Notes under the pieces: generated by a model | The model's input: only the letters and a program-made list of their open reading frames with translations | The model's database searches: none | What the model was told of the DNA's origin: nothing | Shown here: one piece after another, positions 1 through 8,052 of the stretch | How positions within the stretch are numbered: the stretch's first letter is position 1 | How the letters are laid out: every line of letters starts with the position of its first letter | NCBI GenBank assembly: GCA_014360205.1 | Contig: JACIXZ010000002.1 | Location: forward strand, 1-64,000 | DNA length: 64,000 bases | Direction: 5' to 3' | DNA from: Tissierellales bacterium | GTDB taxonomy: Bacteria > Bacillota > Clostridia > Tissierellales > Tissierellaceae | Position numbers and translations under genes: made by a program

Positions 1-2
1 TA

Positions 3-98
3 AGGAAAACAACGCTTCAAGGGGGTGAACTACGACCTCTATCTGTACAATTATTATCTCACAACATTAGTGAGATGGAAAAGATATATAGTTATTAA
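3..98 (+). CDS. C-terminal end of an unidentified protein (cut by window start)
   Basis: An open frame enters from the left edge and ends at TAA 96-98, giving 31 residues that end in ...SHNISEMEKIYSY. The composition looks like real protein (mixed charged and hydrophobic residues), and the other two forward frames are less convincing: one stops at once and the other runs from 4 to 105 with less protein-like content. I do not recognise the family. It lies 34 bp upstream of ridA, so it could be the first gene of the same transcript. It is called on coding character alone. Confidence 0.4.
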   Translation, partial: RKTTLQGGELRPLSVQLLSHNISEMEKIYSY

Positions 99-132
99 AC
101 TATAACATTATTATACGAGGGGGTAGAAAGAA

Positions 133-510
133 GTGGCTATAGAATATATTTCTACAGAAAAGGCACCGAAAGCAATTGGACCATATTCACAAGGAATTAT
201 TAGTAGTGGATTAATATTTACTTCCGGACAATTACCTATTGATCCATCAACTGGAGAACTAATTACAGATATTAAATTAGCAACAAGGACTTGTCTAGAA
301 AATGTAAAGGCAATACTTGAAGAAGCTGGGTCTAAATTGGATAATGTAATCAAAGTAACAGTTTTCGTAAAAGACATTAATGATTTTTCAATAATTAATG
401 AAGTTTATGGTGAATATTTTACAAATCATAAGCCAGCAAGAAGCCTTGTTCAAGTATCTGAATTACCAAAAGGTGGTTTGATTGAAATAGAAGCGATTGC
501 AACAAAATAA
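133..510 (+). CDS. ridA: RidA family reactive intermediate deaminase
   Basis: This 125-residue protein is a full-length RidA/YjgF/YER057c family member. The family hydrolyses reactive enamine/imine intermediates released by PLP enzymes such as serine/threonine dehydratase. Visible signatures are the N-terminal [11 protein letters not shown] segment, the [11 protein letters not shown] strand, the [11 protein letters not shown] helix and the C-terminal [12 protein letters not shown] segment. The conserved Arg of the active site is present in KPARSLVQV. Translation starts at GTG 133, with GAGGGGG at 117-123 as ribosome binding site. It is convergent with dacF, and the two share a bidirectional terminator. 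Confidence 0.95.
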   Translation: MAIEYISTEKAPKAIGPYSQGIISSGLIFTSGQLPIDPSTGELITDIKLATRTCLENVKAILEEAGSKLDNVIKVTVFVKDINDFSIINEVYGEYFTNHKPARSLVQVSELPKGGLIEIEAIATK

Positions 511-538
511 AAAAAGGACCTAAATGGCCCTTTTTTTA
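508..538. terminator. Bidirectional terminator between ridA and dacF
   Basis: An A-tract followed by GGACC, a short TAAAT loop, GGCCC and a run of seven T forms a hairpin with one internal mismatch. Read on either strand it ends in a U-run. The ridA stop codon and the dacF stop codon lie at its two edges. Confidence 0.75.
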
Positions 539-1897
539 TTTTGAAATATAATTTATTTCTGGGATAGCATTTCTCTTTCTTCTTCTTTTTTTTCTTATTT
601 TATATTTTTTATATATTCTTTGTAAGATTAAAAAAACTATAATAAACCAGTACCAGTTATTGATAATACCACTAAGGAATCCAGAAGAAGTATCTGCACT
701 TATATCTGTTGATGCTACAATATTAGCTTTACCAAGGTATTCTCCATTTATTAAATAATGAACTTCACCTAATATTTGACCAACAGATATAGGAGCATGT
801 AAGTCTTCATTTAAAACGATTTTTCTTTCAATATTTTCAACATTGTATTTTGACAATGGAAATGCAATGTTTGAGTCTATAATACCAGCTACATAAGGAA
901 TATTTCCTCCTTCAATCGGGATATTATCAATGAATTGATCCTTATAACCAATTACTATATTGTCAAAATTATCAAAACCAAAATTTAACAATTCTATTGT
1001 ATTCTTATAAACTTCATTTCCATTAGCTTTGAGGACTACAGCCAATAATTTTTGACCTTCTTTTTCAGCATAAGAGACTAAACAGTTTTTAGCTTTGCTT
1101 GTATATCCAGTTTTAACGCCTAATGCATATTGGTATTTAATCGGAACTGGTTGACCGTTAATTTCTACTTTCTCAGTACTAAATAGTAATTTATTAGTTG
1201 TTTTAAGATAGCGTGCCTCATTTTTTATATTTGTTGGAGGAATCTCATATGTAACCTTAGTTATTATATTTCTAAATTCATCAAATTGCATTGCATATTG
1301 ACCAATAAGAGCTAGGTCATGAGCAGTGGAAACATGCTCATCTTCGTGCAAGCCATTTGGATTTACGAAATTTGTGTCAACAGCACCAAGTTCTTTTGCT
1401 TTATCGTTCATCATTTTTACAAAAGCATCAACACTACCACCAATATGTTTAGCTATTGCTAAAGCACAATCATTAGCAGATGCTATAAGCATACCATTTA
1501 ATAGTTGTTCTAGGGTTAAGACCTCTCCGACCTCAAGTGCAATATGGCTTCCATATGTTAAGTCAACTACCTCTTGATCAATTATTACATAATCACTTAA
1601 GTTTCCGTGTTCTAAAGCAAGAATAGCTGTCATCATTTTAGTAGTACTAGCAGGATACAATTTCTTATTTATATTTTTTTGATATAATATTTGCCCAGTA
1701 TCATAATCTATTAATATAGCAGCTTCTGCTCCTATATTAAGAGAATTATATGTCTCGTAATTCATCGAATTGCTGGCCAAAACAGATGAACTTAGACTAT
1801 AAGGGTCATCTCGCAACGAAGTTGCAAACGCTTCAGAGAAACTTGTTAGAAGCATTGTAATTGTTAAAATAGCACTAATAATGTTAATTTTTTTCAA
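536..1897 (-). CDS. dacF: D-alanyl-D-alanine carboxypeptidase (DacF-like low-molecular-weight PBP)
   Basis: This 453-residue serine-type D,D-carboxypeptidase of peptidase family S11 trims the terminal D-Ala of peptidoglycan stem peptides outside the membrane. It has an N-terminal signal peptide (about residues 1-26), the catalytic SxxK motif (Ser84-Thr-Thr-Lys87), the SxN motif (Ser140-Ala-Asn142) and the KTG motif (Lys260-Thr-Gly262). A C-terminal PBP5-like domain follows. The chain ends in one membrane helix and a cluster of Lys/Arg, so the protein is probably a membrane-anchored ectoenzyme. The start is TTG (complement of 1895-1897), preceded by GGTGGTGAT. An extended -10 lies upstream on the minus strand. 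Subfamily placement (DacF versus DacA/B) is inference. Confidence 0.93.
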   Translation of the reverse strand: MKKINIISAILTITMLLTSFSEAFATSLRDDPYSLSSSVLASNSMNYETYNSLNIGAEAAILIDYDTGQILYQKNINKKLYPASTTKMMTAILALEHGNLSDYVIIDQEVVDLTYGSHIALEVGEVLTLEQLLNGMLIASANDCALAIAKHIGGSVDAFVKMMNDKAKELGAVDTNFVNPNGLHEDEHVSTAHDLALIGQYAMQFDEFRNIITKVTYEIPPTNIKNEARYLKTTNKLLFSTEKVEINGQPVPIKYQYALGVKTGYTSKAKNCLVSYAEKEGQKLLAVVLKANGNEVYKNTIELLNFGFDNFDNIVIGYKDQFIDNIPIEGGNIPYVAGIIDSNIAFPLSKYNVENIERKIVLNEDLHAPISVGQILGEVHYLINGEYLGKANIVASTDISADTSSGFLSGIINNWYWFIIVFLILQRIYKKYKIRKKRRRKRNAIPEINYISK

Positions 1898-1926
1898 AAT
1901 ATCACCACCAAAATTATGTTATTTTT

Positions 1927-1935
1927 ATTATATCA
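1927..1935 (-). promoter_or_regulatory. Extended -10 promoter element for dacF
   Basis: On the minus strand this reads TGATATAAT, a consensus extended -10, about 30 bp upstream of the dacF start. No good -35 is visible, as is common for extended -10 promoters. Confidence 0.5.
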
Positions 1936-2051
1936 AAAAAACCAACTAAAATACATTTGTTTATAGAAATATATTAATCATTTAATTATATCCTTATAAA
2001 TAGTATAATAAATATAATAGTTTAGTAGATTAATTATTAGGGGGAATTTGT

Positions 2052-2681
2052 GTGGGTTATTTCAGTAAGAGAGAAAAAATATTAATCACGATAATTGCAA
2101 TGTTAATAATTATTATTTTTGTATTTAGAAATCCCTCTGATGATTTAAATGTTGCTAAAGAAAACAATTTGGTAATAATAAATGATGAATCAAAAACAGT
2201 TGAAGAAGAAAAAAATAATGAAGAAATACCTTCTGAAATTATAGTTCATATAAGTGGCCAAGTTTATCAACCGGGAATATATAGACTATTTTCAGGAGAT
2301 AGGGTAATAGATGTAGTTAATTTAGCAGGAGGGCTAACAAAAGATGCTGATTTAGATAAAATTAATTTAGCAAGAAAAATAAGTGATGAAGATAAAATAT
2401 ACATACCTAAAATTGGTGAAGATGTAAATGTAAATTCAAATAACAGCCCCCCTGAATTTATAGAAAGTAAAGATGATAAGACTTCAACTAGCAAAATTAA
2501 CATTAATACATGTTCAAAAGAGGAGCTGGTTAGTTTACCAGGAATAGGGGATGTATTAGCTGATAGAATAATTGAATATAGGAATAAAACAAAGTTTAAT
2601 GAAATAGAAGACATAAAAAAAGTTGCAGGGATAGGAGATGCGAAATTTAATAGCATAAAAGATTTAATAACTACGAAATAA
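2052..2681 (+). CDS. comEA: ComEA family DNA-binding protein (helix-hairpin-helix)
   Basis: This 209-residue membrane-anchored DNA receptor is of the competence/DNA-uptake type. One N-terminal membrane helix (about residues 9-25) is followed by an acidic linker and an SLBB domain (about 62-122, with the VHISGQVYQPGIYRL core). A C-terminal double helix-hairpin-helix module (about 146-209) carries ININTCSKEELVSLPGIG and VAGIG, which bind DNA backbone. It starts at GTG 2052 behind an AGGGGGAA site. selD begins only 11 bp after its stop, so comEA is probably the first gene of a transcript running through the sel genes. Its usual partner comEC lies 6.7 kb downstream instead of next door. Confidence 0.92.
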   Translation: MGYFSKREKILITIIAMLIIIIFVFRNPSDDLNVAKENNLVIINDESKTVEEEKNNEEIPSEIIVHISGQVYQPGIYRLFSGDRVIDVVNLAGGLTKDADLDKINLARKISDEDKIYIPKIGEDVNVNSNNSPPEFIESKDDKTSTSKININTCSKEELVSLPGIGDVLADRIIEYRNKTKFNEIEDIKKVAGIGDAKFNSIKDLITTK

Positions 2682-2692
2682 GAGGTGAGACA

Positions 2693-3727
2693 ATGGATAA
2701 AAGACTTACTCAATTAACAAAGAGTTCTGGGTGAGCTGCTAAAATCGGTCCCGATATACTTGCTCAAGTTTTGAGCAAATTACCCAAAATGCATGATGAA
2801 AGATTATTAGTGGGAATAGATACATCTGATGATGCAGCAGTTTACAAAATTAATGACGAATTAGCGATTATTCAAACTTTAGATTTTTTTACTCCCGTAG
2901 TAGATGATCCATATACATACGGACAGATTGCTGCTACAAATTCTTTAAGTGATGTGTATGCGATGGGTGGAGAACCTACTTTGGCCATGAATATCGTTTG
3001 TTTTCCCGATTGTTTGGATCCAGAAATTCTTTCTGAAATTTTAAAGGGAGGATATGATAAAGTAAAAGAGGCAGGGGCAATCCTAGTAGGAGGGCATAGC
3101 GTTGCTGATGATGAACCTAAATATGGATTGTCTGTTACAGGATTTGTTCATCCTAATAAAGTAAAATCTAATAGTAATGCTAAAATAGGTGATTATTTAG
3201 TTCTAACAAAGCCATTAGGCGTTGGAATAATAAATACTGCGATAAAAGGTGATATAGCAAGCAAAAGTGCATATAATAGATGTGTTGAAGTTATGACAAA
3301 ATTGAATAAATATGCTAAAGAGGCTTGTGATAATTTAAAAGAAATTCATAGTATAACAGACATAACAGGATTTGGTCTGTTAGGTCATGCTTTAGAAATG
3401 GCAGAAGCTAGCGATGTAAGCCTTCTTTTATTTAGTGACAAAATTCACTATATAGAAGAAGCTAAAGATTATGCATCTATGGGGATCATCCCTGCAGGTG
3501 CTTACAAGAATAAAACTCATATTGGAAATAAAGTAGTGTTTAATGAACATGTAGCTCAATATTTAAAAGATATCATGTTTGATCCACAAACATCTGGAGG
3601 ATTATTAATATCTGTGGGAGAGGATGATTTAAATAAACTGGAAATTGGTCTAAAGGAAAGGAATGTGGAGTATAGCATAATAGGCAAAGTAGTAAACAAA
3701 GAAGAATTTAGAATTTATGTTAGCTAG
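2693..3727 (+). CDS. selD: Selenide, water dikinase SelD, selenocysteine-containing (in-frame UGA)
   Basis: SelD makes selenophosphate, the Se donor for Sec-tRNA, from selenide and ATP. The ATG at 2693 has AGAGGTGAG upstream. Reading through TGA 2732-2734 as Sec gives a 344-residue protein with U14 in the motif SSG-U-AAKIGP, where the catalytic Cys (Cys17 of E. coli SelD) normally sits. Downstream the AIR-synthase-type ATP-binding fold is intact: [16 protein letters not shown], the [13 protein letters not shown] loop, [10 protein letters not shown] and DPQTSGG. Ending translation at the TGA or starting after it would remove the Gly-rich N-terminus and catalytic residue. A hairpin follows the TGA at SECIS distance. 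It sits between comEA and selA, 11 and 16 bp away. Confidence 0.95.
2729..2785 (+). promoter_or_regulatory. Putative bacterial SECIS element of selD
   Basis: Just after the UGA codon (2732-2734), positions 2760-2767 and 2771-2778 form a perfect 8-bp stem (TTGCTCAA / TTGAGCAA) closed by a GTT loop, 25 nt beyond the UGA. GGGT at 2729-2732 can pair with ACCC at 2782-2785 as an outer closing helix. Bacterial SECIS elements are hairpins directly downstream of UGA whose apical loop carries a GU recognised by the SelB C-terminal domain. The geometry fits, but exact boundaries need folding. Confidence 0.75.
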
Positions 3728-3743
3728 TAAGGAGAGTGCTTCG

Positions 3744-5150
3744 GTGGTTGAAAAAAAATATTACAAACTAATTCCAAAGGTGGATGAAATATTAAATGAT
3801 GAAAATATTCAAGAGTTGTTAAAATTTATGCCTAGGAAAATAGTTATAGATGCCATAAATGAAGAACTTAATAAAATCAGAACAATCATAAAAATGGGTG
3901 AAGATGAAGCAAAGATAAATTCATATCTAAATAATGTTATTTATAACATAATAGAAAATTGTAAAATTAAGAATAATTTTAATTTGAAGAGAGTTATAAA
4001 TGCTACTGGGATAATAATTCACACAAACTTAGGACGATCTTTATTGAATCCAGAAGTAATTGATAACTTGAAAGAAGTCAGCATTAATTATTCTAATTTA
4101 GAGTTTGATATAGAAAAAGGAACAAGGGGCTCTAGATATTCACATCTTGAACGAATCATATCTCAAGTAACTGGTAGTGAGGCCTCTTTAGTAGTAAACA
4201 ATAATGCTGCTGCAGTATTATTGGTTTTAAGTACATTAGCCAAAAATAAAAAAGTAATTATTTCACGAGGAGAACTTATTGAAATTGGGGGTTCATTTAG
4301 AATACCTGAGGTAATGGAGCAAAGTGGAGCTGTTTTAAAAGAGGTAGGGACCACAAATAAGACTCATTTTGAAGATTATTTGAATGCGATTGATGAGGAT
4401 ACATCATGTATTATGAAAGTGCACACATCAAATTATAAAATACTTGGTTTTACTAGTGATGTACCAATATCTGAACTAAATAAATTAAAAACTGATAAAA
4501 TTTATTTGATAGAAGATCTGGGAAGTGGAGTACTAATAGATCTCTCAAAATACGGGATATGTTATGAACCTACCGTTGCTGAAAGTATAAAAAATGGAGC
4601 AGATATAGTGACTTTTAGCGGAGATAAACTTTTAGGCGGACCTCAAGCTGGAATAATAGTAGGTAAAAAAGAGCTAATAGATAGAATGAAAAGAAATCCT
4701 TTAACAAGGGCACTTAGAGTTGATAAATTTACAATATCTGCATTAGAGAGTACTTTTAGATATTATTTGGATGATGAGATATCAATAGAAAAAATACCTA
4801 CTTTAAAGATGATGATGAAAAGTTTAGAAGAAATAGAAACTCAAGTAAAGAGAGTATTTAAAAAACTTCAAGCAATTATTAATTCGGAAAATATAATTTT
4901 TGGTATTGCCGATGATTTTTCGGAAATAGGGGGAGGTTCATTGCCTCTTGAAAGACTTAGAACTAAATGTTTAACTATAGAAGTTAAAGGAATTAGCATA
5001 GTTGAATTTGAAGATAAACTTAGAAACTATGAAACACCAATCATAACTAGAATATCAAAAGATAAAATTATACTTGACTTCAGAACAATAAGAGAGGACG
5101 AAGAGGATATTTTATTAAAAGCAATTTTATACGCATGTGAGATTATTTAA
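3744..5150 (+). CDS. selA: L-seryl-tRNA(Sec) selenium transferase
   Basis: SelA is a PLP enzyme that converts Ser-tRNA-Sec to Sec-tRNA-Sec using selenophosphate. GTG 3744 is the likely start because AAGGAG (3729-3734) lies 9 nt before it, giving 468 residues, the usual length. An ATG at 3717 would overlap selD and lacks a site. Seen are the N-terminal LPKV-like/VIDAINEEL segment, INATGIIIHTNLGRS, the EFDIEKGTRGSRY tRNA/active-site segment, and the PLP lysine in SGDKLLGGPQAG (about residue 295, matching E. coli Lys295). It lies in the order selD-selA-selB. Confidence 0.97.
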   Translation: MVEKKYYKLIPKVDEILNDENIQELLKFMPRKIVIDAINEELNKIRTIIKMGEDEAKINSYLNNVIYNIIENCKIKNNFNLKRVINATGIIIHTNLGRSLLNPEVIDNLKEVSINYSNLEFDIEKGTRGSRYSHLERIISQVTGSEASLVVNNNAAAVLLVLSTLAKNKKVIISRGELIEIGGSFRIPEVMEQSGAVLKEVGTTNKTHFEDYLNAIDEDTSCIMKVHTSNYKILGFTSDVPISELNKLKTDKIYLIEDLGSGVLIDLSKYGICYEPTVAESIKNGADIVTFSGDKLLGGPQAGIIVGKKELIDRMKRNPLTRALRVDKFTISALESTFRYYLDDEISIEKIPTLKMMMKSLEEIETQVKRVFKKLQAIINSENIIFGIADDFSEIGGGSLPLERLRTKCLTIEVKGISIVEFEDKLRNYETPIITRISKDKIILDFRTIREDEEDILLKAILYACEII

Positions 5151-5167
5151 GGGGAGTAAGATAAGAA

Positions 5168-7081
5168 ATGAATCATATTATCATTGGAACAGCTGGGCAT
5201 ATAGATCATGGGAAAACTACTTTAATAAAAGCTCTAACTGGTAGAGAAACAGACAGATTAAAAGAAGAGAAAGAAAGGGGTATTTCGATAGAGTTAGGGT
5301 TTACTTATTTTGATTTGCCTAGTGGCCAGAGAGCTGGCATTATAGATGTTCCAGGTCATGAGAAATTTATCAGGAATATGCTGGCAGGTGTAGTAGGAAT
5401 AGATTTAATACTTTTTGTAGTAGCGGCAGATGAGGGAGTTATGCCTCAAACTTTAGAACACTTAGCCATTTTAGATTTAATAGGAGTTAAAAAAGGATTT
5501 ATTGTTATCACTAAAGCTGATTTAGTAGATGAAGAATGGCTGGAACTTGTGAAAGAGGAGATAAAAGAAAGTGTCCAAGGAACATTTTTAGAAAATTCTA
5601 AAATGATACCTGTTTCTAGTACAAAAAAAACAGGGATTGATGAAGTAATTGAAGAAATAGATAAACTATCTAATTCTATAGAACAAAAGGATATAAATGA
5701 TTTACCTAGGCTTCCTATAGACAGAGTATTTACTATTCAGGGTTTTGGAACTGTTGTAACAGGAACTCTTTTAAGTGGTAGACTAAAGGTGGGAGATGAG
5801 GTTGAAATATTTCCAAAATCAATTACTTCCAGAATTCGAAACTTACAGGTTCATGAAATTGATGTAAAAGAAGCTTATGCAGGGCAAAGAGTAGCCGTCA
5901 ATCTCTCTAATGTAAAGAAGAACGAGATAAGCAGAGGAGATTGTTTAGCTCTAACTGGGACTATGAAGGAAACAATGATGCTAGATGTAAAAGTTAAATT
6001 AATCAAAAACCTTGATAGACATATAGAAAATAGAACTCGATTAAAGCTATACCTTGGAACAGATGAAATAATGTGCAGGATGATATTATTAGATAGAGAC
6101 TTTCTAGAACCTGGAGAAGAAGCATTTGCTCAACTTAGACTAGAAGAAAAAACAGTGGCAAAAGCAAAAGATAGATTTATTTTGCGTTTTTTTTCACCAA
6201 TGTTCACAATTGGAGGCGGCGAAGTATTAGTTGCGAATCCAAAGAAAAGGAAAAGATATGATGAAAATATATTAGAAGAACTTTCCGTAAAAGATGAGGG
6301 AAGCATTTCAGATCATATAGAAAGCTTACTAAAAGCTGAGAAGGACATTTTTTACAATATCAAGGAGATTTCTACTGAATTATCATTATTAGAAGATAAA
6401 TGCTTAGAGGAAGTAAAAAAATTAGAAATTGCTAGAAAAGCTACTGTGTTTGAATTAAACAGAGAAATTTATCCAATCCATGAAACAAAGCTAAATGAAT
6501 TGACAAAAACTATAACAAAAGAATTGTTAGAATTTCATAATAAATACCCATTAAGGTATGGAATCCCAAAAGAAGAGATTCGAGCAAAATATCTCGGGAA
6601 GAATAAACAAAAGTTAGGAGATATGATCATTGATTATTTAATAAGCCAAAAGGAAATCAAACAATATAAAGATTTGCTATCCCTTCCTGACTTTACTCCT
6701 AGTTTGTCAGATGAAGAAAAAGAATTAAAAGAGAAGATCATTAGATTTTTAGAAACGAAGGAATACAATTTAACTAAAATAGAAGAAGTATTCGAAAACA
6801 ACAAAAGTATAAATAAGAATAAGCTTGAAGATTTAATATTTTTTATGATTAATACTGCTGATATAATTAAGATAGCAGATAGTTATCTAATAAGTTCAAA
6901 TAAGTATAATGATGCTAGATCGATTCTTAAGACATATTTGCTAGAAAACGAATATATAACTGCTTCAACATATAGAGATTTGTTAAATACAAATCGGAAA
7001 GTTGCTATATCATTACTTGAACATTTTGATCAAATTAAGTTTACCAGAAGAGATGGAGATAAAAGATATCTAATAGGATGA
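5168..7081 (+). CDS. selB: Selenocysteine-specific translation elongation factor SelB
   Basis: SelB carries Sec-tRNA-Sec to UGA codons marked by a SECIS hairpin. At 637 residues it is full length. The N-terminal EF-Tu-like GTPase has G1 GHIDHGKTT (residues 10-18), G3 DVPGHEKF and G4 TKAD. Two beta-barrel domains follow (with IQGFGTVVTGT), then a C-terminal array of winged-helix repeats (about residues 380-637) that binds the SECIS RNA. It lies 17 bp after selA and 13 bp before the response regulator, suggesting one transcript. The start ATG follows GGGGAG. Confidence 0.97.
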   Translation: MNHIIIGTAGHIDHGKTTLIKALTGRETDRLKEEKERGISIELGFTYFDLPSGQRAGIIDVPGHEKFIRNMLAGVVGIDLILFVVAADEGVMPQTLEHLAILDLIGVKKGFIVITKADLVDEEWLELVKEEIKESVQGTFLENSKMIPVSSTKKTGIDEVIEEIDKLSNSIEQKDINDLPRLPIDRVFTIQGFGTVVTGTLLSGRLKVGDEVEIFPKSITSRIRNLQVHEIDVKEAYAGQRVAVNLSNVKKNEISRGDCLALTGTMKETMMLDVKVKLIKNLDRHIENRTRLKLYLGTDEIMCRMILLDRDFLEPGEEAFAQLRLEEKTVAKAKDRFILRFFSPMFTIGGGEVLVANPKKRKRYDENILEELSVKDEGSISDHIESLLKAEKDIFYNIKEISTELSLLEDKCLEEVKKLEIARKATVFELNREIYPIHETKLNELTKTITKELLEFHNKYPLRYGIPKEEIRAKYLGKNKQKLGDMIIDYLISQKEIKQYKDLLSLPDFTPSLSDEEKELKEKIIRFLETKEYNLTKIEEVFENNKSINKNKLEDLIFFMINTADIIKIADSYLISSNKYNDARSILKTYLLENEYITASTYRDLLNTNRKVAISLLEHFDQIKFTRRDGDKRYLIG

Positions 7082-7094
7082 TTGAGGTGAGTCC

Positions 7095-7805
7095 ATGGGA
7101 GAGAAAATATTATTATTAGATCCTGACAAAAATTTTACTAAAACTTTAAAGTATAGCTTTGAACAAGATAGCTTTCAAATAGATGTATTGCCAGATTGCG
7201 AAAATATTATTGATCTAATTGAAAAGAAACATTACGATATATTAGTAACAGAGCTTCAGCTATTAAAATCAAGTGGTTTATCTATATGCCAAAGTGTTAG
7301 AAGTTTTTCAAACATACCTATTATATTCATTTCAATGGTAAATGATGATATAAAAAAGATACTTGCGTTTGAGTATGGAGCAGATGATTATCTAGTAAAA
7401 CCTTTTAACATATTAGAACTAAAAGCTCGAATTAAGGCAATACTTAGAAGGACATCTAATCTAAATTACGATAGGAATAACGAAACTATTGAGATTTCAG
7501 ATATTAAAATATATACAATTGGCAGAAAAATAACAAAAGCTGGGCAAGAAATAACTTTAACAGGTAAAGAATTTGATTTGATGTATGTTTTAGCTTCTAA
7601 CCCTGGAAAGATATTCACAAGGGAGGAATTATTAGAAAAAGTATGGGGATATGCATACTATGGGGACTTAAGAACTGTAGATGTACATATCCGAAGGATT
7701 AGGGAAAAGATTGAGGAAAATCCTAAGGACTCTCAGTATATTTTGACCAAGTGGGGAGTAGGATATTATTTTAAAGAAAAAGGGGTTAGCAGTATTTCCC
7801 CGTGA
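7095..7805 (+). CDS. Atypical OmpR/PhoB-family response regulator with Asp-to-Glu at the phosphorylation site
   Basis: This 236-residue two-domain regulator has a receiver domain (about 1-120) and a winged-helix DNA-binding domain (about 135-230) of OmpR/PhoB type: LTGKEFDLMYVLASNPGKIF, REELLEKVWGY and DVHIRRIREKIE. In the receiver the expected phospho-acceptor Asp is Glu53 (in YDILVTELQL; codon GAG 7251-7253). The acidic pocket is D9-P-D11, and the switch Ser (PIIFIS) and Lys (YLVKPF) are kept. No histidine kinase gene is nearby. Glu at this site often mimics phosphorylation, so it may be permanently active or phosphorylation-independent; that is inference. It follows selB by 13 bp in the sel operon and precedes selC. 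Its targets are unknown. Confidence 0.9.
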   Translation: MGEKILLLDPDKNFTKTLKYSFEQDSFQIDVLPDCENIIDLIEKKHYDILVTELQLLKSSGLSICQSVRSFSNIPIIFISMVNDDIKKILAFEYGADDYLVKPFNILELKARIKAILRRTSNLNYDRNNETIEISDIKIYTIGRKITKAGQEITLTGKEFDLMYVLASNPGKIFTREELLEKVWGYAYYGDLRTVDVHIRRIREKIEENPKDSQYILTKWGVGYYFKEKGVSSISP

Positions 7806-7903
7806 TAGATAAAATTTAAGTATAAGTAATTGAAATTTGAAAATAATTTTTAGAGTTAAATTTATATTTTCTCTTTGTATTACAAAAATATAATGTATAA
7901 TCC

Positions 7904-7931
7904 TTGACAACTAATTATAGTATGCTATACT
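7904..7931 (+). promoter_or_regulatory. Promoter of selC
   Basis: A perfect TTGACA (7904-7909) is separated by 16 bp from TATACT (7926-7931). A TG dinucleotide one base before the -10 makes it an extended -10 as well. It points at the tRNA-Sec gene starting 18 bp downstream of the -10. Confidence 0.85.
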
Positions 7932-7949
7932 AATTAAGTGCAAAAATAA

Positions 7950-8046
7950 GGGAGTAGATGGGTGCTGGTGTGCCCTCTGGTCTTCAAAACCAGCGCGAGG
8001 GGTTAGGAGCCTCTTGGGTGGGTTCGATTCCCACATACTCCCGCCA
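7950..8046 (+). tRNA. selC: tRNA-Sec (anticodon TCA)
   Basis: This 97-nt tRNA has an encoded CCA (8044-8046) and anticodon TCA (7984-7986) in a CTTCAAA loop on a 5-bp stem (7977-7981/7989-7993). The D-stem is 6 bp with a 4-nt TGGT loop, the hallmark of bacterial tRNA-Sec. A long variable arm (GAGG/CCTC) and a 5-bp T-stem with TTCGATT loop follow. Seven acceptor pairs are perfect; the expected eighth would be G7957 opposite A8035. It has its own promoter and ends 6 bp from the stop codon of the convergent alaX-like gene. Confidence 0.97.
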
Positions 8047-8052
8047 CAAAAC

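Noticed and set aside
56-76. Small inverted repeat (ATCTCAC / GTGAGAT) as a regulatory RNA
   Set aside because: It is short, lies inside an open reading frame, and has no T-run or known motif.
2732-2734. TGA as a real stop or a frameshift making selD a pseudogene
   Set aside because: The TGA falls at the catalytic residue position of SelD, a hairpin follows, the rest of the gene is intact, and selA, selB and selC are next to it.
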